From: Desulfosporosinus sp.
Lineage (GTDB): Bacteria; Bacillota; Desulfitobacteriia; Desulfitobacteriales; Desulfitobacteriaceae
Assembly: GCA_031292055.1 (NCBI GenBank)
Contig: JARLHV010000134.1
Coordinates: forward strand, 1 to 51,501
Direction of reading: 5' to 3'
Length of the DNA stretch: 51,501 nt
A program made the translations under genes and the position numbers. The notes under the pieces were generated by a model. That model was not told where the DNA came from. It saw only the letters and a list, made by a program, of their open reading frames with translations, and did no database searches. Below, piece after piece: positions 46,005 through 51,501 of this stretch (within the stretch, counting starts at the first letter, position 1; every line of letters starts with the position of its first letter).

Positions 46005-46039
46005 AAAGACCACGGTGGACTAATTCCACCGTGGTCTTT
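46005..46039. terminator. Bidirectional terminator between BI-1 gene and pckA
   Basis: A 15-bp perfect stem AAAGACCACGGTGGA / TCCACCGTGGTCTTT with a 5-nt loop, followed on the plus strand by CTTTTCTTTTC. It ends the BI-1 family gene and probably the convergent pckA. Confidence 0.9.
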
Positions 46040-46090
46040 TCTTTTCTTTTCTTTTCTTGTTTTATCTGTATCTCTCAAGTCAAACCTAAG

Positions 46091-47692
46091 TTAGCCAATG
46101 ATGCCATCTCTCTCAGCCGAGCTGTGTGGTCCAGCGCTGCGAATATTGGCCGCGATGTCAGGGAATTTAATAAAATTCTGCTGAAAACGAGCAGCAAGGG
46201 CTTGGGCAGCGATATCATACGCAGTCGGATCTGCCCATGTGCCCCGTGGCTGCAAAATTGTTGCCGGCACCCCTGGCACTGTTTCCGGAATGAGAATCCC
46301 AAACACAGCATCCTGGTGATAGAGCACTTTTTCCAAGCTACCGTCTAAGGCAGCCGAAATCATAGCACGGGTATGGGAAAGCTTCATCCTTTTTCCCACC
46401 CCATAGGGACCACCCGACCAACCGGTATTAACCAGATAAACTTGGACATGGTGGGCATCAATCCGTTCTCCTAGCATATTTGCATATACAGCCGGATTTA
46501 AGGGCAAAAACGGTTCCCCAAAACAAGAGGAAAACGTAGCTTCTGGTTCTGTAATTCCTCTTTCGGTGCCAGCAAGCTTGGAAGTATACCCAGAGAGGAA
46601 ATAGTACATCGCTTGCTCTTTGCTTAACTTGGCAATCGGTGGCAATATTCCAAACGCGTCCGCCGTTAAGAAGATCACTACATGAGGATGGCTAGCTAAA
46701 CCAGGAATCATGGCATTATCTATGTAATCGATTGGGTAACCAGCGCGGGTATTTTCCGTCAAAGCTGCATTGCTATAGTCCGCCACTCGAGTCTGAGCAT
46801 CCAATACCACATTTTCAGTCACCGTGCCAAAGCGGATGGCATTCCAAATCTGAGGCTCATGTTGCTTCGACAGATTAATACATTTAGCATAGCAGCCACC
46901 CTCAAAGTTGAATATGCCGGTGCTCGACCAACCATGCTCATCATCTCCGATCAAACGCCGCTCAGGATCTGCTGATAAGGTCGTCTTGCCTGTACCTGAA
47001 AGACCAAAAAACAGAGCCACATCGTTATCAACGCCGACATTAGCTGAACAATGCATGGGAAATATTTCTCGCTCAGGCATTAAATAATTCAACACGCTAA
47101 AGATGGACTTTTTTATCTCCCCTGCGTACTCTGTACCGCCGATCACTATGACTCTTTTTTCAAGGGACAAGACGATAAAAGCCTCGGAGTTAGTGCCATC
47201 AATTTGGGGGTCAGCTTTTAAGCCCGGCGTACAGATCACTGTAAACTCTGGCTGATGGTCTGCTAATTGCTCAACAGTAGGGCGAATCAACAATTGTTGG
47301 ACAAAAATATTGTGCCAGGCAAGTTCATTGATTACCCGTATTGGTAATCGATATTTTTCATCTGTCCCGGCAAAGCCATCAAATATAAAAAACTGGGTTG
47401 TACCTAAATAAGCTAACACCTTTTGATAAAGACCTTCAAAACTTTTTTCGGCAAGTGGTTGGTTAATTTTGCCCCAAGCAATCCGGCCATGTACAGAGGG
47501 CTCATCCACAATGAAACGATCCTGAGGGGATCGACCTGTGTATTTGCCGGTCGTACAGGAAAGAGCACCTGTTGCGGCTAGAACCCCCTCCCTACGAGCT
47601 AATGCAATTTCAACTAACCGACTGACTGGTAGATTACATCCGACCGGTGGCTTTACCAGCTTGACATACGTGGTCTGTATCTCTTCATTCAT
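46091..47692 (-). CDS. pckA: Phosphoenolpyruvate carboxykinase (ATP)
   Basis: 533-aa ATP-dependent PEPCK interconverting oxaloacetate and PEP. The P-loop [16 protein letters not shown], the metal/substrate site [10 protein letters not shown], and GDDEHGWS are intact, as are [14 protein letters not shown] and the RTRAGYP-like segment ([10 protein letters not shown]). AAGGAGGATG lies before the ATG. It works with glpX and fba toward gluconeogenesis, though in anaerobes it can also run toward oxaloacetate. Confidence 0.97.
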   Translation of the reverse strand: MNEEIQTTYVKLVKPPVGCNLPVSRLVEIALARREGVLAATGALSCTTGKYTGRSPQDRFIVDEPSVHGRIAWGKINQPLAEKSFEGLYQKVLAYLGTTQFFIFDGFAGTDEKYRLPIRVINELAWHNIFVQQLLIRPTVEQLADHQPEFTVICTPGLKADPQIDGTNSEAFIVLSLEKRVIVIGGTEYAGEIKKSIFSVLNYLMPEREIFPMHCSANVGVDNDVALFFGLSGTGKTTLSADPERRLIGDDEHGWSSTGIFNFEGGCYAKCINLSKQHEPQIWNAIRFGTVTENVVLDAQTRVADYSNAALTENTRAGYPIDYIDNAMIPGLASHPHVVIFLTADAFGILPPIAKLSKEQAMYYFLSGYTSKLAGTERGITEPEATFSSCFGEPFLPLNPAVYANMLGERIDAHHVQVYLVNTGWSGGPYGVGKRMKLSHTRAMISAALDGSLEKVLYHQDAVFGILIPETVPGVPATILQPRGTWADPTAYDIAAQALAARFQQNFIKFPDIAANIRSAGPHSSAERDGIIG

Positions 47693-47719
47693 TTCATCAT
47701 CCTCCTTGTAAGATAACCA

Positions 47720-47869
47720 CTATCCACTTATCACGGAAAAACCAGTTTGTAAGAGTCCCACCATTTCCCATCGTCGAATGATCTGACGAACATTCTCTAA
47801 TGTCATACTTAGCGTAATACCATTCCGACGTATTCGGTGAATAACTATAGTATAAGATTCTTCGTGCAT
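47720..47869 (-). CDS. Small protein of unknown function upstream of pckA
   Basis: 49 codons starting at ATG 47867-47869 with GGAGG nine bases upstream. The product (begins MHEESYTIVIHRIRRNGITL) looks like a compact alpha/beta peptide with basic residues and no membrane helix. It ends 27 nt before the pckA start and could be co-transcribed. I do not recognise it. The ribosome site and amphipathic composition support translation, but small size keeps confidence low. Confidence 0.45.
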   Translation of the reverse strand: MHEESYTIVIHRIRRNGITLSMTLENVRQIIRRWEMVGLLQTGFSVISG

Positions 47870-48008
47870 TGTAAAATTCCTCCAATACAATTCACAAAAC
47901 AACCCCAACGGGGCGCTCTTTCATTGAGTGAAAACGACTTGTATGTGATCAAATACCTTATTAGTTTAAAGCATTTAGTATTGTGAAAACTTTTTGTTCA
48001 ATCGAACA

Positions 48009-48290
48009 CTATAACTCTTTTTCAGCCTCCTTCTCAACCACAACGAAACCCAACCCCTGCAAATGATTAATAAAATGGGTCTTATATTTACTAGTCACCT
48101 TGAACCGAGCCTCACCTTTCCGCTTACTTCTATAATCGCCCGAATTTATATACAGAGTTTGGCCCCCAAGTAACGAGTTAAGTCTCTTCAGCTCATGAAT
48201 ATCAATTGTATTATTAAACTCTAAGTCCAAAAATAGATCTTCAATTTTAACAATCAATGTCAATGATACATCCCTCACCAATTCATTCAT
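48009..48290 (-). CDS. Hypothetical protein
   Basis: 93-aa soluble protein, unrecognised. It begins NELVRDVSLTLIVKIEDLF and ends with an acidic Glu/Lys tail. The middle contains LYINSGDYRSKRKGEARFKV, a strand-rich basic stretch. The ribosome site (AAGAAG) is weak. It lies downstream of another small unknown gene in the accessory segment before the recombinase, perhaps as cargo of an integrated element. Confidence 0.5.
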   Translation of the reverse strand: MNELVRDVSLTLIVKIEDLFLDLEFNNTIDIHELKRLNSLLGGQTLYINSGDYRSKRKGEARFKVTSKYKTHFINHLQGLGFVVVEKEAEKEL

Positions 48291-48340
48291 TAATTCTTCT
48301 TAATGACATACTACAACATAAAAACATATAAATCATACAT

Positions 48341-48565
48341 TTATAAAATATTTACGCTTTTTCCACCCTCTTCAGTTAACCCTACTAGCGAAGAAGTTTG
48401 CTTATTCCTATCTCTGTCTCTATCATTATCTCTATCCTCATACTGACGGAGGATATTAGATATCAGACGTTCATAAGCCTTCCTGACCAAGTTTGGATCG
48501 GGTTTACCATGCTGGGTGACGCGTATTTCTTGCCCTTTGACGGTCATAATGGTTGTACTAGCCAT
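48341..48565 (-). CDS. Hypothetical protein with Asp-Arg repeat tail
   Basis: About 74 aa starting at ATG 48563-48565 with AGGGGGA upstream. The N-terminal half (MTVKGQEIRVTQHGKPDP then a helix RKAYERLISNILRQYED) looks like a small folded or helical domain; it is followed by a low-complexity DRDNDRDRDR stretch encoded by 6-bp repeats near 48405-48438. Unknown function. Its partner at 48009 lies 50 nt downstream. A frame open to 48604 exists, but the chosen start has the better ribosome site. Confidence 0.55.
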   Translation of the reverse strand: MASTTIMTVKGQEIRVTQHGKPDPNLVRKAYERLISNILRQYEDRDNDRDRDRNKQTSSLVGLTEEGGKSVNIL

Positions 48566-48825
48566 TTGATTCGTCCCCCTTCCTCCTCCATTCTTACGCG
48601 TCATTGGTTGGTCACTGGGCTTAACCAGACTACAATTTAACTATAAATTTCTTATCCATAGAGTTCTTTCCCATATGTCAAATAAGGTTGTTATGTCATC
48701 TTGCAACAACTTTTAATTAATTTCATGTTTTATTACGCCACTTTTTTGAGCCGCTTGTTTATATTCGCCACAAATGTATCTGCGTTGCTTTTTGCCACCT
48801 ATAATAGAATTTGGAGGTGATACTT
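48566..48825. other. Divergent intergenic region in accessory segment
   Basis: 260 bp between the small minus-strand genes and the broken XRE gene. It is AT-rich; a TATAAT at 48801-48806 lies 20 nt upstream of the XRE start and its GGAGGTGA site, but the -35 box is weak. The arrangement of divergent small genes and a repressor resembles a phage switch, though no repeated operator was seen. Confidence 0.35.
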
Positions 48826-48993
48826 TTGATAGGTAAAAGGCTTAGTGATCTGCGTAAAGATAAAGGGTTAACACAAGCAAAATTTTCAACACTCATTAAC
48901 CTTTCTGGAATTTCAATTAGAAAGATTGCGGGAACTTGATTTAGAAACCGTGGATCGCAGAAGGGCCGCCCGCGATGCACATAATAAGAAATA
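48826..48993 (+). pseudogene. Broken XRE-family regulator
   Basis: TTG 48826, preceded by GGAGGTGA, opens a frame reading MIGKRLSDLRKDKGLTQAKF, the start of an XRE helix-turn-helix domain. After about 28 residues the helix-turn-helix is lost and the frame stops at 48939. A different frame from about 48905 encodes a coiled-coil-like, basic C-terminus (LERLRELDLETVDRRRAARD) ending at 48993. This looks like a fusion of two gene remnants through deletion. A third coiled fragment (TKIDERLGKIDERF) follows to about 49060. Confidence 0.65.
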
Positions 48994-49136
48994 GCAAGGG
49001 CTCATTGCAAAACAATTCACTAAAATCGACGAACGTTTAGGCAAAATAGATGAACGTTTTGTAGATTCAAGGTGCCAGAAAGATAGCTTCGGGGTATGCT
49101 AGTAAGGAATAAACGGTCTGAAAAGGATGAGACGCT

Positions 49137-50747
49137 TTGGAAGTAAAAAAATGGGCAATCTATGGTCGTGTATCCACTGATCACGAAAACCAAAAAACCT
49201 CTATCCCCAATCAATTAAATTACTGCACGGAATGGGTGCATCGGTCCGGAGGCGTTGTTTATGATACCTATATCGACGATGGTATCTCCGGGAAATCCAT
49301 GCTCTTAAGACCTGATGTCCAACGCCTCCTCGCCGATGCAGAAGCTAAAAAGTTCTGCGGTGTAGTGTTTAACAATATATCTCGCTTTGGCAGGGATAAT
49401 CTTGACCTACTCTGGATGAAACGAAAAATCTGTGATGAATGGGATCTTCGCATGGTTGGACTAGAAGAGGGTTATGATTCCATTAAAGATGAAGATGAGT
49501 TGCTTTTTATGATTCACGCTGGAATGAGCCAATCTATGCGAAAAAAACTCTCGAAACAAATTAGACATGGCTGCATTCGCAAGGCTGAAAGGGGCGAATG
49601 CGCTATCCCAACGCCCCCTTACGGCTACCGTCGCCCGCGCATTGTTATACGCGAAGACGGTACCGTGATTAGGCCCGAGAATTATAAACTTCTAATTGAT
49701 CCGGAGACGGCACCTATTGTAAGGAAAATTTTCGAGTTAGTCAAACAGGGCCTTGGCGCACACCTAATTATTACAGCAATGGAAAACGGAAATCCTCCCT
49801 TTGATAAAACAATTACAACTCGATTTGGCGCTAAACGTTGGAGTAAATCAACGATTTATCATATACTCCATAACCCAGCCTACAAAGGCACTATAGTTTT
49901 CAACCAAACTAAATCCAGATCTAAAAAGAATCCCGAGTCGGAATGGATTATAACCGAAAATGCCCATGAAGCAATCGTGAGCACAGAACTTTGGGACGAA
50001 GTACAAGAGCTTATGGGCCGACGGCGAACAAGTAAAGCACTTGGTATTGACAGAGCTCTACTTTCTGGCATTGCCAAATGTGGTCTTTGTGGCAAAGGAA
50101 TGGTCCACGCTAGTGCCAAAGCCGCCAGTGGCACAGTTAATATGGTATATAGACATTATTATTACTACCGATGTACCCATGATCATTTGACAAAGAAAAC
50201 ATCTATGCTTCAAATTAGGGAAGAGGTTCTTAATGAAGTTATCTTAAACGCTTTACAAGAAATTAGTTTTGATCTCAGCCTAGTAGATAACTTAGTGAGC
50301 AATCAAAAAGATAACCTACACGAGCAAAGTATCGAGAACGAAAAAGAGATTAAGAAAATAGACAAGGAATTAACTAAGGTTGAGAAAGCTTTCCGGAAGG
50401 ATCTGGAGCTTTACCGGGCTGAAGGTATCACAATAAATCAATTTAAAGACCTTCAGGCAGAAAACACTTTAGCCAGGGAAAATCTTATGCGCCGACGGGC
50501 AATGCTTGAACAATCTCACACCCTAGAGAAATCTTTAGCGGGACGGGTTAATTTTGTTAAAGAAAAACTGGCCGGATTTTCGCAAACAGATCGATCCGAT
50601 CATGCCCAATTAAAGATGTTCATTTCAGACGTAGTTGAAAGGGTAGTTGTTAACTCTAAAACCGATGTCGAGATTTACTACCGAGGACTAACTCAAGAAT
50701 TGCCTGTTGTTTCCCCGTTTTTAGTGCATAAAGAACTTGATGTTTAA
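49137..50747 (+). CDS. Large serine recombinase
   Basis: 536-aa site-specific recombinase. The resolvase domain starts WAIYGRVSTD (catalytic Ser13), followed by SRFGRDNLDLLW; a Recombinase domain (PPYGYRRPRI to NPAYKGTIVFNQ), a zinc ribbon (CGLCGKGM and YYYRCTH) and a coiled coil (EKEIKKIDKELTKVEKAF) follow, the layout of phage and conjugative-element integrases. The start is TTG with AAAGGATGA upstream. It likely integrated an element now decayed. No att core could be identified. Confidence 0.93.
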   Translation: MEVKKWAIYGRVSTDHENQKTSIPNQLNYCTEWVHRSGGVVYDTYIDDGISGKSMLLRPDVQRLLADAEAKKFCGVVFNNISRFGRDNLDLLWMKRKICDEWDLRMVGLEEGYDSIKDEDELLFMIHAGMSQSMRKKLSKQIRHGCIRKAERGECAIPTPPYGYRRPRIVIREDGTVIRPENYKLLIDPETAPIVRKIFELVKQGLGAHLIITAMENGNPPFDKTITTRFGAKRWSKSTIYHILHNPAYKGTIVFNQTKSRSKKNPESEWIITENAHEAIVSTELWDEVQELMGRRRTSKALGIDRALLSGIAKCGLCGKGMVHASAKAASGTVNMVYRHYYYYRCTHDHLTKKTSMLQIREEVLNEVILNALQEISFDLSLVDNLVSNQKDNLHEQSIENEKEIKKIDKELTKVEKAFRKDLELYRAEGITINQFKDLQAENTLARENLMRRRAMLEQSHTLEKSLAGRVNFVKEKLAGFSQTDRSDHAQLKMFISDVVERVVVNSKTDVEIYYRGLTQELPVVSPFLVHKELDV

Positions 50748-50827
50748 CTAATTACCCATCAATTTTAGCCATGATATAATAACCCTATAAATTTATTTAA
50801 AATAAAACTAACTTTTTAACTAAGTTT

Positions 50828-50867
50828 GCGATTCATCCCCTTCCTCTTTAGGGAGGGGATGAATCGC
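50828..50867. terminator. Hairpin after the serine recombinase
   Basis: GCGATTCATCCCCT pairs with AGGGGATGAATCGC around a loop containing TCC/GGG pairs. It lies 80 nt after the recombinase stop. The T-run is weak, so it may be a terminator or a recombination-associated structure at the element end. Confidence 0.65.
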
Positions 50868-50878
50868 CCTATTTAAAA

Positions 50879-50926
50879 AGTATTAAGAGGCCTTGATAAT
50901 TGCTGTTATCAAGGCCTCTTAATACT
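50879..50926 (-). terminator. 21-bp perfect hairpin with T-run on the minus strand
   Basis: Arms 50879-50899 and 50906-50926 (core AAGAGGCCTTGATAA) are perfect inverted copies with a 6-nt loop. On the minus strand it is followed by TTTTTAAAT, a typical intrinsic terminator. It lies directly behind the truncated manganese-catalase gene, inside its residual open frame. Confidence 0.85.
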
Positions 50927-50929
50927 GTT

Positions 50930-51051
50930 ACCTTTGATGATGATAGTTCACTATCTCTTCCTGCGTAATGTTCTAGTAACACCTTTGCAAAGATTGGATC
51001 TTGACGTTCAACATAAACCGGATAAAATAAACGCTTTCGATAATTAAACAC
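50930..51051 (-). pseudogene. Truncated manganese catalase / CotJC-like gene
   Basis: The frame from GTG 51049-51051 (GGAGGG six bases upstream) reads MFNYRKRLFYPVYVERQDP and continues through AKVLLEHYAGRDSEL, matching the N-terminus of Mn-catalase/CotJC proteins, which normally run to 190-280 aa. After about 42 residues the similarity stops and the frame enters the terminator hairpin, ending at 50869. The di-manganese domain is missing, so it is non-functional. An ATG at 51057 is an alternative start. Confidence 0.7.
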
Positions 51052-51057
51052 TTTCAT

Positions 51058-51501
51058 CCCTCCCTTAGATAGGGCACCTTGCCTATATTATATGGAGGGA
51101 AAATCCCAGTGTCACAAAGCAGGGGCACAATGCCTCATGCCTTTACTTTCTACAGTTAGGATAGACTGATACACTTCCACGAATTAGCCCTTAAGAGTAC
51201 CTGGTTGATGTCCTAATGTTTAGGCACATTCAAGGCGGCCGCCTGGTTGCACTGATGCTACAGAAAGTATCTAACGTAAGTTATACCCTAAAATCCCGCA
51301 TTTTTTATACCTACAAGGAGAAACACTGTAAATACGGGAAAAGATAAGTGACTATTCAGAGCCTTGGGGAATTCTGAACGGGGAACCACAGATTACACAT
51401 GAAAAGAACGATAAGAGAAACCACAGATTAACACAGATTTCACAGATTAAGAAGGATTAAGTATAGAAAAATGGCGAATATTGGAGTCAATGAAGAAACG
51501 A
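51058..51501. repeat. Right-end non-coding region with CACAGATT repeats
   Basis: No gene is supported in the last 444 bp. ACCACAGATTA occurs at 51386-51396 and 51420-51430, followed by CACAGATT at 51434 and 51443, in a 70-bp stretch. To my knowledge this motif family (ACCACAGATTACACAGATT) is scattered in many unrelated bacterial genomes and has no agreed function. A short palindrome AGGCGGCCGCCT lies at 51233-51244. Confidence 0.55.

Noticed and set aside
51380..51460. CRISPR array at the right end
   Set aside because: Repeats are only 8-11 bp, unevenly spaced and without equal-length spacers or cas genes.

Overview
The window is low-to-mid GC, Gram-positive, spore-former chromosome. Spo0F, a Spo0E-like phosphatase, SleB/YpeB, the RNA polymerase delta subunit and YwlE-type phosphatase are all present. 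Gene order from DUF1934-argS-rpoE-pyrG-spo0F-fba-fsa-glpX-rpmE-prfA-prmC-ywlC-mntP-ywlE-rpiB-ywlG-glyA-upp to the atp operon follows the long syntenic block known from Bacillus subtilis. The SCIFF ranthipeptide pair, DUF1385 protein, M-box-controlled Nramp/MgtE_N-CBS pair and protein style suggest a clostridial Peptococcaceae/Desulfitobacteriaceae member such as Desulfosporosinus. The organism assignment is inference.

Region by region. 1-1492 (minus): start of the F0F1 ATP synthase operon (atpZ, atpI, atpB, first codons of atpE). 1733-12133 (minus): wecB, comEB, upp, glyA, ywlG, rpiB, ywlE, mntP, ywlC, prmC, prfA, a DUF1385 membrane protein and rpmE. 12307-18640 (minus): central carbon genes glpX, fsa and fba, a cysteine-rich unknown, spo0F, an atypical alanine racemase and a FemX-like transferase. 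18954-23504 (minus): pyrG, rpoE, argS, DUF1934. 23863-25930: the sleB-ypeB germination pair. 26055-28134: nfeD-floA and a membrane-anchored unknown. 28204-32545: DUF1836 regulator, radical SAM protein, GT28 glycolipid synthase, YbaK deacylase and a secreted NlpC/P60 hydrolase. 32973-36365: ilvD and glnS. 36787-39544: HtrA, YycJ and a TPR protein. 39671-41412: the SCIFF precursor and its maturase.

41687-44654 is the most striking unit. A near-consensus promoter leads into an M-box Mg2+ riboswitch with a terminator. It is followed by a tiny membrane-protein reading frame, a soluble PRC-barrel/MgtE_N/CBS protein that lacks the MgtE channel, and an Nramp-family transporter whose metal-binding motifs are altered as expected for Mg2+ rather than Mn2+/Fe2+. 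The frames overlap by ATGA.

From 44769 come a Spo0E-like gene, a Bax-inhibitor-1 family membrane protein and pckA. From about 47700 to the end the sequence becomes accessory: several tiny or unknown ORFs, a broken XRE regulator, a large serine recombinase, a truncated manganese-catalase gene and a cluster of CACAGATT-type repeats, looking like the decayed remains of an integrated element.

Intergenic space carries many inverted repeats. Some are clear intrinsic terminators; others look like dispersed palindromic elements or regulatory RNA structures, including an unusual A-B-A'-B' repeat between prfA and prmC. No tRNA, rRNA or CRISPR array was seen.
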